Positions 18,269-27,165 of a stretch of 64,000 nt of DNA are shown in pieces; the stretch's first letter is position 1, and every line of letters begins with the position of its first letter. Source of the DNA: an uncultured Collinsella sp. (GTDB lineage: Bacteria; Actinomycetota; Coriobacteriia; Coriobacteriales; Coriobacteriaceae); contig UPXY01000001.1 in the NCBI GenBank assembly GCA_900538305.1, positions 192,931 through 256,930 on the forward strand, written 5' to 3'. Below the pieces are notes generated by a model, which saw only the letters and a program-made list of their open reading frames with translations, searched no databases and was not told the origin of the DNA. A program made the translations under genes and the position numbers.

Positions 18269-19774
18269 AACGTTATACAGCGCGCTGAACTTCCGCTGCA
18301 GGTAGTCGCAGTAGAACGCGGCGTCGAAGGGCGCGCCGCAGGCTTCTTGCAGCAGCTCGACGCCGTCTTTGCCCGCGCCCCAGCGCCAGATCTTCGCGCG
18401 CAGCCAGTCGCGTACCGGCGCGAGCTCGCCGGAGCCACACGAGCCGGCAAGGTCGACGCCGGCCGCCTCTATGGAGGGCACCAGCTGCGCCCCGTATGCG
18501 CTGCCGAGTGCGTAGCTGGGGAAGTAGCCGAAATCTCCACCAGACCAATGCGTGTCCTGCAGGCACCCGAGCGTGTCGTTCGGCACGTCGATGCCCAGGT
18601 ATTCGTGCATGTATTTCTGCCACAGCGCGGGGATGTCGCGCGCGGTTGCCTCGCCCGAGAACAGCTGACGCTCAATGTCGTAGCGAACCATGATGTGAAG
18701 CGGGTAGGTGAGCTCGTCGGCCTCGGTGCGGATGAGCGAGGGCGTGGCGATGTTGACGGCGCGGTAGAGCTCATCTTCCGTTACGTTGCCGTAGACCTCG
18801 GGTGCGTGGCGGCGCAGCACCTCGAGCAGCGGCGTCATGAAGGCGCGCGAACGGCCGACGATATTCTCGAAGAAGCGCGACTGGCTCTCGTGGATGCCCA
18901 TGGTGGAACCGGTGCCCAGGCAGGTATAGGCGTAGGTCGGGTCGATGTTCTGCTCGTATATGGCGTGGCCGGCCTCGTGGATGACCGAGTACACGTTGGA
19001 GATGAGGTTGTTCTCGTAGATGTGCGTGGTGATGCGCACGTCGCCTGCGGCCATGCCGTTCGTGAAGGGGTGCTCCACACAGGAGAGGACGGTTGCCTCG
19101 GGGTCGAGGCCGACGATCCCCATGAGGTCGCGCGCGATGGCGAGCTGTGTGGGCGTGTCGATGTAAGCGGAGAGGAAGGAAGCCTCGGGCTGCGGACGCT
19201 GGGAAACCTCGTGCACGAGGGGCACGACCGTCTTGCGCACCTGGTCAAAGAACGCGTCGTAAGAGGCAGCATCCATGCCGCGCTCGTACTGGCCGAGCCA
19301 CACGTCGTATGCGTCGCGGTCGGGATACATGTAGGCAGCGTGGCGCTTGAGCGTCTCCACGATGCGATCTACGTACGGCTCGAAGCTCGCCCAGTCGTTT
19401 GCGAGCTTCGCCTTGTGCCACACGGCGTTTGCCTCGCTCGTGAGCTGGGCGAACGCAGCCGCCTCCTCTGTGGGGATCGCCATGGCCTCGAACTGCTCGC
19501 GTTCGAGCGTGCGGAGTTCCAGGTAGAGCCGCTGATCGTCTGTTTCCATCACCTGGTCTTGCAGATCCAAGACGAGTTCGCGCGCCGCAGGATCGACGAG
19601 CAGCTTGTGGTACTCGCCCGCAAGCGCGCCCATGGCCTCTGCGCGGGCAGGAGCACCCTTGGGCGGTGCGACGGTCTCACCATCGAACCCGAGGATTCCC
19701 ATGAGGTACGTGCGCATCCATAGCTCGCGTTCTAGCTGGCGAAAGCGGGTGATGGCTTCGGGTGTGGCGGGCAT
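18263..19774 (-). CDS. M32 family metallocarboxypeptidase (Taq carboxypeptidase type)
   Basis: Zinc carboxypeptidase trimming C-terminal residues of peptides in the cytosol. The 503 aa match the usual length, with the M32 zinc motif HEAGH near residue 266 in SVIHEAGHAIYEQN. The conserved family blocks GFDGETVAPPKGAPARAEAMG near the N-terminus, HPFTNGM, and GIHESQSRFFENIVGRS are also present. The start is the ATG at 19774 with GGAG 7 nt upstream; an in-frame TTG at 19786 lacks a proper site. With the neighbouring M16C peptidase it suggests peptide scavenging, but the two genes are separate units. Confidence 0.94.
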   Translation of the reverse strand: MPATPEAITRFRQLERELWMRTYLMGILGFDGETVAPPKGAPARAEAMGALAGEYHKLLVDPAARELVLDLQDQVMETDDQRLYLELRTLEREQFEAMAIPTEEAAAFAQLTSEANAVWHKAKLANDWASFEPYVDRIVETLKRHAAYMYPDRDAYDVWLGQYERGMDAASYDAFFDQVRKTVVPLVHEVSQRPQPEASFLSAYIDTPTQLAIARDLMGIVGLDPEATVLSCVEHPFTNGMAAGDVRITTHIYENNLISNVYSVIHEAGHAIYEQNIDPTYAYTCLGTGSTMGIHESQSRFFENIVGRSRAFMTPLLEVLRRHAPEVYGNVTEDELYRAVNIATPSLIRTEADELTYPLHIMVRYDIERQLFSGEATARDIPALWQKYMHEYLGIDVPNDTLGCLQDTHWSGGDFGYFPSYALGSAYGAQLVPSIEAAGVDLAGSCGSGELAPVRDWLRAKIWRWGAGKDGVELLQEACGAPFDAAFYCDYLQRKFSALYNVK

Positions 19775-19866
19775 AGGCAGCTCCAATCCGGGTGATTGTT
19801 CGATGCTGGGTATCAGATTATCACTTCACGGCGGGCGCCGATTCGAGCCTCAGCCCAAGCTCGCCC

Positions 19867-19981
19867 CACTGCACGATTGCGGAAGTCGCTAATGCATGAT
19901 TGTGGGATATCCTAATGTATGATTTCGGAAGTTTCTAATGCAAGATTTTGGAGCAATCTAATGTATGATTATGGAAAACTG
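19867..19981. repeat. Five-unit tandem array, 23-bp period, upstream of ATPase gene 1
   Basis: Units start at 19867 (degenerate), 19890, 19913, 19936 and 19959, an exact 23-bp period. The consensus is TAATGYATGATT followed by a variable half containing GG and ending in C. The array ends 25 bp before the ATPase start, where the promoter should lie; each unit includes a -10-like TATGAT or a relative. No spacers separate the units, so it is not a CRISPR. Confidence 0.85.
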
Positions 19982-20005
19982 GCGCAGCGAACGCGAGGAG
20001 GAGCC

Positions 20006-21160
20006 ATGATACAGCGGGCGCTCACCGATAGGCTCAAGGAGCTTGCTGGATGGTTCCCGGTAGTCTCTTTGACCGGTCCTCGACAAAGCGGTAAATCTAC
20101 ATTGGTTAAGAGCGCGTTCCCCGAGTTTGCGTACATCAATCTCGAGCAGCCGGATTATCGGGAGGCCGCGCTAACCGATCCGGTGGGTTTTCTAAAGTCG
20201 CAGCCCGATCACCTTATCATCGACGAGGCGCAATATGTTCCCGAACTTTTCAGCATGATTCAGGTGCTTTCGGATGCTCGTGGTAGCGTTGGCCAATATG
20301 TTCTCACAGGCTCGCAGAACTTTTTGCTTACGAAAGCGATTCAGCAGTCGCTCGCTGGCAGGGTGGGGCGGTTGACGCTTCTGCCGTTCTCGTATCCTGA
20401 GGCGCACGGCATATGCGACGGAATAGATTCGTTCATGTTGGCGGGGGGTTACCCTCGTATGTACGACGCCGGCATGCCGCGAGATGTGTTTATGCGAAGC
20501 TATCTTGATACCTATGTCGAGCGCGACGTCGGTGGGTTGCTTAACGTGAGGAACCTCGCTGAGTTCCGCAGGATGCTTGGCATACTGGCTCATTCGGTGG
20601 GCGGCATCGTGAACTATACGTCAATTGCGTCGGATAGCGGCGTCGACACGCGGACCGTAAAATCGTGGATGTCCCTCCTGCAGGCGAGCTACATCATCTT
20701 TTTGCTGCCACCGTACTATGCGAATGGAAGGAAGCGCCTAACGAAATCCCCCAAACTCTACTTCTACGACACGGGCTTGCTCTGCAGCTTGCTCCAGATT
20801 GAGGATGTGCGCACGTTTGCGCTGCACCCAAAGCGCGGCGAGGTGTTCGAGAATCTCGTGATTTCCGAACGTATCAAGCATCATCTCAATGCCGGGGACG
20901 AGCCGGTGCTGTACTTCTATCGTGACGATGCGAAGCGTGAGGTTGACCTGCTTGATTGCACGCATGCAGCGGAGCCTCAAGCGGTTGAGATAAAGGCCGG
21001 CGAGACGTATCGGCACCAGTTTGCGCGCCACCTTACCGCCGTGTCGGACGAGCTGGGGATAGCCGAAGACCGGCGATGCGTGGTGTATCGGGGAGAGATG
21101 AACTATCGAGCCGATGGCGTGCAGGTTGCCTCGGCTCGAGACTTCCTGCTACAGCGTTGA
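20006..21160 (+). CDS. ATP-binding protein, AAA_14/DUF4143 family (ATPase 1)
   Basis: P-loop ATPase fused to a DUF4143 domain of PD-(D/E)XK-like fold; the cellular role of the family is unsettled. The 384 aa show Walker A GPRQSGKST near residue 24, Walker B HLIIDEAQ, a sensor-1-like VLTGSQNF and an arginine-rich lid. A winged-helix-like middle (SIASDSGVDTRTVKSWMSLLQASYI) is followed by the DUF4143 C-terminus (LYFYDTGLLC, KRGEVFENLVISE, FYRDDAKREVDLL, AVEIKAG). The start is fixed by GAGGAGGAG 4 nt upstream. First gene of the low-GC island and the first of three relatives in the window. Tandem 23-bp repeats upstream suggest dedicated, possibly self-, regulation. Confidence 0.88.
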   Translation: MIQRALTDRLKELAGWFPVVSLTGPRQSGKSTLVKSAFPEFAYINLEQPDYREAALTDPVGFLKSQPDHLIIDEAQYVPELFSMIQVLSDARGSVGQYVLTGSQNFLLTKAIQQSLAGRVGRLTLLPFSYPEAHGICDGIDSFMLAGGYPRMYDAGMPRDVFMRSYLDTYVERDVGGLLNVRNLAEFRRMLGILAHSVGGIVNYTSIASDSGVDTRTVKSWMSLLQASYIIFLLPPYYANGRKRLTKSPKLYFYDTGLLCSLLQIEDVRTFALHPKRGEVFENLVISERIKHHLNAGDEPVLYFYRDDAKREVDLLDCTHAAEPQAVEIKAGETYRHQFARHLTAVSDELGIAEDRRCVVYRGEMNYRADGVQVASARDFLLQR

Positions 21161-21232
21161 GGCGCGGTGCCTCATGGGGGGTTTGTCGACCAAGGGGCGC
21201 TTAAAATCCACGCGACTTGGGGCATAACGGCA

Positions 21233-22741
21233 CTACAGGAAGTCGCAAAGGATGCTTTGTATATATTCCCTGTTGAGCCAGAAGCTTTGCGTGGTCATCC
21301 AGCGACCGTCGGGGAGCTCGTTTGCGTTTTTGTCCGGACTTCCAACCTCGGTTCCATCTAAGAAACGGTAGGCAGCCTGACTTGCATGCGGTCGGACATG
21401 GGAGATGGGATTCCGCGACTCGCCGGGTAGATTGTTCATGTAGCGAACCCCGGTACCCCGCGTTTCTGGCAGAATCTCGACGCCGCTTCTAATCGTTGAC
21501 TGGGCTTCTGCCCAGCACCTCTTGAGGTCGCCCTCTATATCGCTTACCGGCATATTCCAGAACACGCTTCCTGCCAGTTGGTATTTGCCGTCGCACTTTT
21601 TGAAAGCAACAAAGAAGAAGCGCGTTTCTTCGAAATACTCTCGAAGTCGTGAAGTTTCCCATGTCTCTTGGGCGAGTTCTTTGAACTTGAATGGAGGCAG
21701 GGAAACGTTTTCCTTGATGCGGCCGTTCTCTTCAATGCGAACGGTTTTAACCGTGATGCCTGCCTTTACGAATTCCTCGGCTTGGTTTCCTTTAATTCCA
21801 AGAATGCGGAATACGAGTTGATTCCACTGTGCTTTGTTGCCCGTATACGGCATGTTGAAATGCGCAGCGAGCTCTTGATCGGACATGCCAACAAAGCTAT
21901 TGATGAGGTTGGTGATATGCTGCTCGAACGACTCGTGCTCAAGCGAGCCGGGCGCGAGAATCTTCTCAAGTTCGGAAGCCTCCCCGAGAACGTAGCGATG
22001 CAGGACATAGTCCATGTACTGGCGCTTGAAAGAAAACGCGCGCTTTTTAGCCTGGCGATGAACCACCTTGCCGTTTTCATCGATGAACGGGTAGTACTGT
22101 GGCACCCAAGAGCTGGCGGCTGTTGCTCCCTTTGTTGCAGCTCCAAGGTAGGTTGTAAGTCCCTCGCTTAACTCATCGGCACGTCCTGATTGAATATAGG
22201 AGACAATCGTGTTGTAGTCTTCAGCGATGATTCGAAGGTCCTCTTTCGGGGGCGTAAACATCTTGACATGTGTGATTTGCTGGTCATACGACCCAACGTT
22301 CTTGTCGCGGTTGTAAAACACGAGCAGAATGAGCTTGCATTTCTTCCAAAGGTGCGACTCAAAGAAGTCCCCCGCGATGGGCCTGTCGTAGGGAATCATC
22401 GTGAGAACGAGACGCTCGCCCGCAGAGGGGTCGCCGTTCTTTTTCATGTCGATGGGCGTTGCCTTGAGCTCTACGCCCGCTTCTTTGAAGTCTGGCTCTT
22501 CGTCGCTGTTGGCCGCATACCCAAAATAACGCTCTTCGATGAGGTTTCCCATGCCGCCCTTGTATTGCTTATCGCCATAGTTTTTGGGGTTGTAGTTCTC
22601 TGGTTCGATGCCCAAGGCGAGTACATCCTCGAATGTCATCCCCTCGAGGTGCGCCGCATAGCGCTCGATGCTCTTTGCATCGGACATATCTAATTCATCA
22701 TGGAGCTTCTTGATAATAAGATGGCTGGAGAGGGGTGACAT
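21233..22741 (-). CDS. Sau3AI-like type II restriction endonuclease (predicted GATC)
   Basis: Predicted to cut DNA at GATC. The 502 aa match the length of Sau3AI, whose two halves are both MutH-like. The first half contains the MutH/Sau3AI catalytic signature Asp84-x6-Glu91-x-Lys93 (PDFKEAGVELKATP) with an upstream Glu near 69-70 (NLIEERYFG). The second half repeats the fold without an obvious catalytic triad and would be the allosteric DNA-binding copy. GAGGAG precedes the ATG. It is divergent from the cytosine methyltransferase, with a 147-bp shared control region. Base composition is lower in GC than the flanking housekeeping genes, consistent with horizontal transfer. Specificity is inferred from family only. 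Confidence 0.85.
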   Translation of the reverse strand: MSPLSSHLIIKKLHDELDMSDAKSIERYAAHLEGMTFEDVLALGIEPENYNPKNYGDKQYKGGMGNLIEERYFGYAANSDEEPDFKEAGVELKATPIDMKKNGDPSAGERLVLTMIPYDRPIAGDFFESHLWKKCKLILLVFYNRDKNVGSYDQQITHVKMFTPPKEDLRIIAEDYNTIVSYIQSGRADELSEGLTTYLGAATKGATAASSWVPQYYPFIDENGKVVHRQAKKRAFSFKRQYMDYVLHRYVLGEASELEKILAPGSLEHESFEQHITNLINSFVGMSDQELAAHFNMPYTGNKAQWNQLVFRILGIKGNQAEEFVKAGITVKTVRIEENGRIKENVSLPPFKFKELAQETWETSRLREYFEETRFFFVAFKKCDGKYQLAGSVFWNMPVSDIEGDLKRCWAEAQSTIRSGVEILPETRGTGVRYMNNLPGESRNPISHVRPHASQAAYRFLDGTEVGSPDKNANELPDGRWMTTQSFWLNREYIQSILCDFL

Positions 22742-22787
22742 GGCTCCTCGCTTTCTTCGGCTTTTGTTTCATTTTAGGTGAGTGCGT

Positions 22788-22848
22788 GGACAAATTACGT
22801 TGAGGGGCGCGAGTGCTTCTTGATCATTTGTCCGGACGCCAGTACAAT
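22788..22848 (+). promoter_or_regulatory. Promoter and inverted repeat controlling the methyltransferase gene
   Basis: -35 TTGATC (22820-22825), 17-nt spacer, -10 TACAAT (22843-22848). The -35 contains a GATC site, the sequence the neighbouring enzyme is predicted to recognise. An 8-bp inverted repeat GGACAAAT (22788-22795) and ATTTGTCC (22826-22833) brackets the -35. Both could tie promoter activity to methylation or to a control protein. Confidence 0.65.
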
Positions 22849-22888
22849 ATGGACTACGTACGAGAAAGCACAGCAGCAAAGGAGAAAC

Positions 22889-24148
22889 GTGTCTTCTCAG
22901 ATTACTGTAGCCGAGCTCTTTGCAGGGGTCGGCGGTTTTAGGCTGGGCCTCGACGGCTATCATGACCCGGAGTATCCGGAATTTGATATGCCTTCAGCAG
23001 GCAATTTCAAAACGATTTGGGCGAATCAATGGGAGCCTGGTACCGACAAGCGTCAGTTTGCTGCGCGTTGTTACGCCGAGCGATTTCACGAGGGTGAGTT
23101 CGTCAACGAAGACATTCACAAGGTTCTTGGCGAGTACGAGGCCGGCGAGCGCAATATTCCCGATGTGGACATGGTGGTTGGCGGCTTTCCCTGTCAGGAT
23201 TACTCCGTAGCGCGTACGCTCTCCCAGGCAGATGGTATTGAGGGAAAGAAAGGCGTGCTTTGGTGGGATATTTACCGGTTCCTTCAACTTAAGCCGAAAA
23301 CTAAGTATTGCCTGTTTGAGAACGTTGACCGCTTGCTCAAGAGCCCTGCTTCCCAGCGCGGTCGCGACTTTGCCATTATTCTGTCATGCTTGGCTTCGCT
23401 TGGCTATGCAGTTGAGTGGCGCGTGATCAACAGTGCTGAATACGGTTATCCGCAGCGCAGGAAGCGTGTGTATATCTATGCCGAAAAGACGGACGAGCGG
23501 TGGGATTTAGCTACGCGGTTGAACGACGGCGTTATGGCGGATGCGTTCCCCATTGAGCACGTTGATACCGCAGATGAATTCAATTTGCTTGCGACGCCCG
23601 CAGACAATTCAGAGCAGTTTGGCGTGGGATGTAAGATCTCGCAGTTCAAAGCTGCTGGTGCTATGCAGAATGGGCATGTTGTAACCGCCAATACCGTGGC
23701 CGTTTATTCCGGTGCGAGGCGTACGCTCGGCGACGTTTTGGTTGATGCATGCGACGTGCCCGATGAGTTCTATGTTGCCGAGGATAAGCTGAAAGATTGG
23801 GAGTACCTCAAGGGGTCGAAATCAATCGAGCGCGTGAGTAAGAGCGGTCACAAGTATCACTATTCGGAAGGCCAGATGGCATTCCCTGATGCGACTGACG
23901 CTCCCTCGCGTACAATCCTCACCGGAGAAGGCGGCGTGACGCCGTCGCGCTTCAAGCACATCATCAAATGCCCCGACGGCAGATTCCGTCGCCTTGTTCC
24001 CGACGAGCTCGACCAGCTGCAGTGCTTTCCCAAAGGCTGGACCAACGTTGGCATGACCGATGGCCAGCGGGCGTTCTGCATGGGGAATGCACTGGTAACG
24101 GGCATTCCACATCGAATCGGTCAAGCTATGATGCAGCGGCTTTGCTGA
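22889..24148 (+). CDS. DNA (cytosine-5)-methyltransferase of a Sau3AI-like system
   Basis: Protects host DNA by C5 methylation, presumably at GATC given its partner. The 419 aa contain C5-MTase motif I ELFAGVGGFRLGL, motif IV GGFPCQDYS with catalytic Cys near residue 102, the ENVDRLLKSP motif VI, QRRKRVYI motif VIII, the target-recognition region, and the C-terminal motifs IX/X (SRTILTGEGGV and MGNALVTGIPHRIGQAM). The GTG start is chosen because AAGGAG lies 4 nt upstream; a longer in-frame ATG start at 22778 would overlap the promoter. It ends 40 bp before the convergent ATPase 2 gene. Confidence 0.93.
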   Translation: MSSQITVAELFAGVGGFRLGLDGYHDPEYPEFDMPSAGNFKTIWANQWEPGTDKRQFAARCYAERFHEGEFVNEDIHKVLGEYEAGERNIPDVDMVVGGFPCQDYSVARTLSQADGIEGKKGVLWWDIYRFLQLKPKTKYCLFENVDRLLKSPASQRGRDFAIILSCLASLGYAVEWRVINSAEYGYPQRRKRVYIYAEKTDERWDLATRLNDGVMADAFPIEHVDTADEFNLLATPADNSEQFGVGCKISQFKAAGAMQNGHVVTANTVAVYSGARRTLGDVLVDACDVPDEFYVAEDKLKDWEYLKGSKSIERVSKSGHKYHYSEGQMAFPDATDAPSRTILTGEGGVTPSRFKHIIKCPDGRFRRLVPDELDQLQCFPKGWTNVGMTDGQRAFCMGNALVTGIPHRIGQAMMQRLC

Positions 24149-24188
24149 ATGCGATGGAAGCTCTGTCGAGTCGGCCACCGCGCGTTTG

Positions 24189-25520
24189 CTACGGTTTCAA
24201 CGCGGAGAGGGGCAGGATATACACGTCGTTCTCATGATCGTAGCGCGCGAATGGGGAGTTCGCGGTAAGCATCGCCATGAACACCGGCCGGGGATTTCGC
24301 GCTCCCGGATTTGATTCGACGCGTCTTCTCAAACGGGAAAGACTTCGAATGCCATCGGGTACCTTGTCCTCACCGAGCTTGATCTCTATACCCGCCCATG
24401 CCCCATCGGGCAGCTCAATGATGCAATCTACCTCAAGGCCGTCGGAATCGTGGTAGTAGCTAAGCTTCGCGCCGCCTGGCACATCCAATGCTGCTGCATA
24501 GATGCGGAGGTCATGAATACAAAGAGATTCGAAGAGCAGACCCATGAGTTGACCGTCTTGGAGCAAGCGATCGGGGCCGATTCCCAGGAGGCTCGCGGCA
24601 AGCGAAGGGTCCGCGAAATACCGTTTGGGCTTCGTGCGCACCCTTGACGGGGAGCGAACGGGCGCGTCCCATCCGGAAAGCTCTTCGATGAGATATAGCT
24701 GTTTGAAGAGGTCGAGATAGAAGCTTACGGTAGAGTCGGCAGGGGCTTTTTCACTACTCTCGCCCGAGTACCCGTATAGAGCGTCGGCTGCGAGGGTCTT
24801 ATATGTGGCGGATGCGGCGACGTTGCGTGCAAGCGAGCGAGCCAGGCGGCGGGCAGTTGAAGGCTGGCCACCTTTTTTGGGAACGCTAACCTCGAAGAAT
24901 GCTTCTAGATACTGGGTGACAATTTCGGAAGCTTGGCGGTATTCGATTTCAGATAGCGCGGGCCATCCTCCGGAGCAGATGATGTTCGCATATGCGGAGA
25001 GGCCGAGCTCTTCGGTTGCGCAGGCGCTGAAGGAATGGTCGAAGAGCTTGCCGAGTGAGACGCGCCCGCTTGAAATGCCTCGCTCCCAAAGGGAGAGCGT
25101 GCTCATATCAACACGTGCGATTCTACCTGCGCCGCTGTGATGGACTTTATCTTTTTGCGGCGTGGATGATCCGGTGAGTATGAAGAGCCCGCGTTCGCTA
25201 CCGGCGTTATCGATTTCATGGCGAACAACATCCCATATAGCCGGAACCTCCTGCCATTCGTCGATAACGTGCGGGCGCGCGCCCTCTAAAGCCAGCCTGG
25301 GATCAGCTTCGATGAGTGTTGTGGTGCCGGGCAAATCGACATGAGTGACGCTTTCCCCAGCGGCAAGCGCGCTCCACGTCTTGCCACACCACTTAGTGCC
25401 ACGGATTTCTACGGCGCCGAATATAGTGAGTAGCTGGTGGATGCGTGCATCTGCTATACGTGGACGATAGCCTTTTGGCATCGTAGAGACATGAGCGCTG
25501 AACAGGGAACTGTCTTGCAT
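24189..25520 (-). CDS. ATP-binding protein, AAA_14/DUF4143 family (ATPase 2)
   Basis: Same family as ATPase 1 but only distantly similar. The 443 aa show a variant P-loop, IRGTKWCGKTWSA, in place of GxxxxGKS/T, a Walker B-like HVIDEWQEV, the sensor-1 motif FILTGSSTP, and the DUF4143 C-terminus (KRYFADPSLAASLLGI, GLLFESLCIHDLR, YYHDSDGLEVDCIIE, GIEIKLG). The C-terminal E-(x)-D-x13-E-x-K pattern keeps PD-(D/E)XK-like residues. The start at 25520 uses GGAGA 7 nt upstream; an ATG at 25532 abuts the repeat array and lacks a site. The gene lies next to the restriction-modification pair and has a 23-bp tandem array directly upstream. Confidence 0.85.
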   Translation of the reverse strand: MQDSSLFSAHVSTMPKGYRPRIADARIHQLLTIFGAVEIRGTKWCGKTWSALAAGESVTHVDLPGTTTLIEADPRLALEGARPHVIDEWQEVPAIWDVVRHEIDNAGSERGLFILTGSSTPQKDKVHHSGAGRIARVDMSTLSLWERGISSGRVSLGKLFDHSFSACATEELGLSAYANIICSGGWPALSEIEYRQASEIVTQYLEAFFEVSVPKKGGQPSTARRLARSLARNVAASATYKTLAADALYGYSGESSEKAPADSTVSFYLDLFKQLYLIEELSGWDAPVRSPSRVRTKPKRYFADPSLAASLLGIGPDRLLQDGQLMGLLFESLCIHDLRIYAAALDVPGGAKLSYYHDSDGLEVDCIIELPDGAWAGIEIKLGEDKVPDGIRSLSRLRRRVESNPGARNPRPVFMAMLTANSPFARYDHENDVYILPLSALKP

Positions 25521-25532
25521 GATATTCTCCAT

Positions 25533-25710
25533 ACTCGATTCTCACGGAATATCATACTCGATTCTCACGAGTCTTCAGACTTGATTTTCACGGGTTTCCA
25601 AACTCGATTTTCACGGAACTACGGACTCGATTCTCACGAGTCTTCAGACTTGATTTTCACGGGTTTCCAAACTCGATTTTCACGGAACTACGGACTCGAT
25701 TCTCACGCAG
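25533..25710. repeat. Eight-unit tandem array, 23-bp period, upstream of ATPase gene 2
   Basis: Units begin at 25533, 25556, 25579, 25602, 25625, 25648, 25671 and 25694 (last partial). Each opens with ACTYGATTYTCACG followed by a variable 9 bp. Units 2-4 and 5-7 are the same three variants in the same order, so a 69-bp block has been duplicated. The array touches the ATPase 2 start region and is unrelated in sequence to the ATPase 1 array, though it has the same 23-bp period. Confidence 0.9.
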
Positions 25711-25745
25711 CCCTTCATTTCAAGTGCAACGGCCCGGAGCAGGGA

Positions 25746-25812
25746 CGACCCACGGCACCCTGATGCGATGGCGCTTGCGACGACAACATCACCAGGGGAC
25801 AACCGTGGGTCG
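25746..25812. repeat. 10-bp inverted repeat downstream of the Fic gene
   Basis: CGACCCACGG (25746-25755) and CCGTGGGTCG (25803-25812) are perfect arms with a 47-nt loop. No T-run follows on the minus strand, so terminator function is uncertain. Confidence 0.45.
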
Positions 25813-25861
25813 AAAAGCTAGGCGCTTTGATGAGCCGTCTTCGTATTCGTGGCCGAGCTAG

Positions 25862-27112
25862 CTACACTCCTGCGAGCCCCAGCTCGTCTACGCCCTTTTG
25901 TGTGAGCTTGTAGATAGGGGGACGTTGGGACACGCGCTCCATCAAGCCGTGCTCGTCACAGAGCGCCGCAAGTGTTTTCCGCGCCGTGGGCTTGGAAACT
26001 TCAAGATAGCGCGACAGGTCATCGAGCTTGGTTTCTTGAAACGAGTTGTAGAGTTGCATTTGGGTAGCGTAATAGAGTGTTGAGCATTCGCGTTGCGACA
26101 GCTTCCCTTCAAGCGCGTTGAGGCGCTCGTTGAGGGTATCGAGTGCAGAGCGCTTTCCCTCGAGGTCGGCGATTAAGTTTTCTTGTGCCAAGCCAATGAG
26201 ATTGAGCAACTCCAGTACAAAATGCGTTCCCTCGGCATGGTTGAGTTTACGCTCCGTCGTGTCAAAGGCTTTGTAATACGCGGCCTTGTTTTCTGCAATG
26301 ACGCGCGAGAGCGAGAGTGCGGTCGGCTGCGAAAGAGGACTGCTTAAGTGCAATGCCAGCAGGTACCTTCCCGTTCTTCCGTTTCCATCATAAAAGGGAT
26401 GGATGTATCCAAACAGGAAATGACACATAAGAGCGCTGTACAGTTCGGGTATCTCTTCATCACGCGAGAGCGCAAGCCACTGCGTCATCATTCGTTCGAT
26501 TTCAGACTCGGGTGAGACTCCCCGGTGAATGACCTTGCCCCGCTCATTTTCCACGACAACTTGACCAGAACGGAACAGGGCATCGCCCGGCAGGTCTTTC
26601 GGATCGATGGCATCGGCGACAACTGAGTCGTAGATTGCGCGAATGTCTTCGAGCGAGCATGGCATCGAGGGCGCCTTAGTAAGCGTGAGATAGAGGCGTG
26701 CCAGTTCTACAAAGGGCGTATGTTCAAGTCGGCCGTTCTCCTGCGCTCCTTGCGCTGCCGCTTGGACGTGATCGAGGGCGATTTCGATTTCTCGCCGCGT
26801 GCTGTGAACCCCCTCCATCTCATTGCTGTATACAACCTCATCAAGGATGAGGGAGCGGATGTAAGCGCCAAGGGCAACGGGAGGAAGGGCACGCCATAAG
26901 GCGGAGACGCGACGCTCGCGACGAAGGGCATGCTCTGTTTCACGCGAGAGCTCGCGGGGAACTGCCAAGAAGAGCTCTCCGTATTCGAGTTGAATGCCCG
27001 TGCGGAATGTCGATTCGTTAGATAGCCGCGATTGAAGAAGGCTCTCGTGGTTGGTAAAGCGATTTGAGGTGGTGTCGGCGTAGAACAACTTTTCGAGTGT
27101 GGGGTAGGGCAT
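25862..27112 (-). CDS. Fic family protein with N-terminal inhibitory motif
   Basis: Predicted AMP-transferase (or related nucleotidyl/phosphoryl transferase) acting on protein hydroxyls. The 416 aa contain the complete active-site loop HPFYDGNGRTGR near residues 237-248. Upstream is the inhibitory helix motif (S/T)xxxE(G/N) as S96-NEM-E100-G101, so it is a class II, self-inhibited Fic. The last 80-90 residues form a winged-helix-like domain (DLSRYLEVSKPTARKTLAALCDEHG) typical of Fic proteins that may bind DNA. The start has GGAGGAAGG upstream. The AT-rich leader carries a 36-bp sequence twice (27166 and 27216), which could be its own operator. No separate antitoxin gene is next to it. Confidence 0.92.
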   Translation of the reverse strand: MPYPTLEKLFYADTTSNRFTNHESLLQSRLSNESTFRTGIQLEYGELFLAVPRELSRETEHALRRERRVSALWRALPPVALGAYIRSLILDEVVYSNEMEGVHSTRREIEIALDHVQAAAQGAQENGRLEHTPFVELARLYLTLTKAPSMPCSLEDIRAIYDSVVADAIDPKDLPGDALFRSGQVVVENERGKVIHRGVSPESEIERMMTQWLALSRDEEIPELYSALMCHFLFGYIHPFYDGNGRTGRYLLALHLSSPLSQPTALSLSRVIAENKAAYYKAFDTTERKLNHAEGTHFVLELLNLIGLAQENLIADLEGKRSALDTLNERLNALEGKLSQRECSTLYYATQMQLYNSFQETKLDDLSRYLEVSKPTARKTLAALCDEHGLMERVSQRPPIYKLTQKGVDELGLAGV

Positions 27113-27165
27113 GCCTTCCTCCGAAAACGATACGGCATAGGTTTTTCGATGGCTTGTATTTTACC

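Noticed and set aside
25533..25710. CRISPR array
   Set aside because: The units are contiguous 23-bp repeats with partly varying tails but no unique spacers. Two triplets repeat in order and no cas genes are near.
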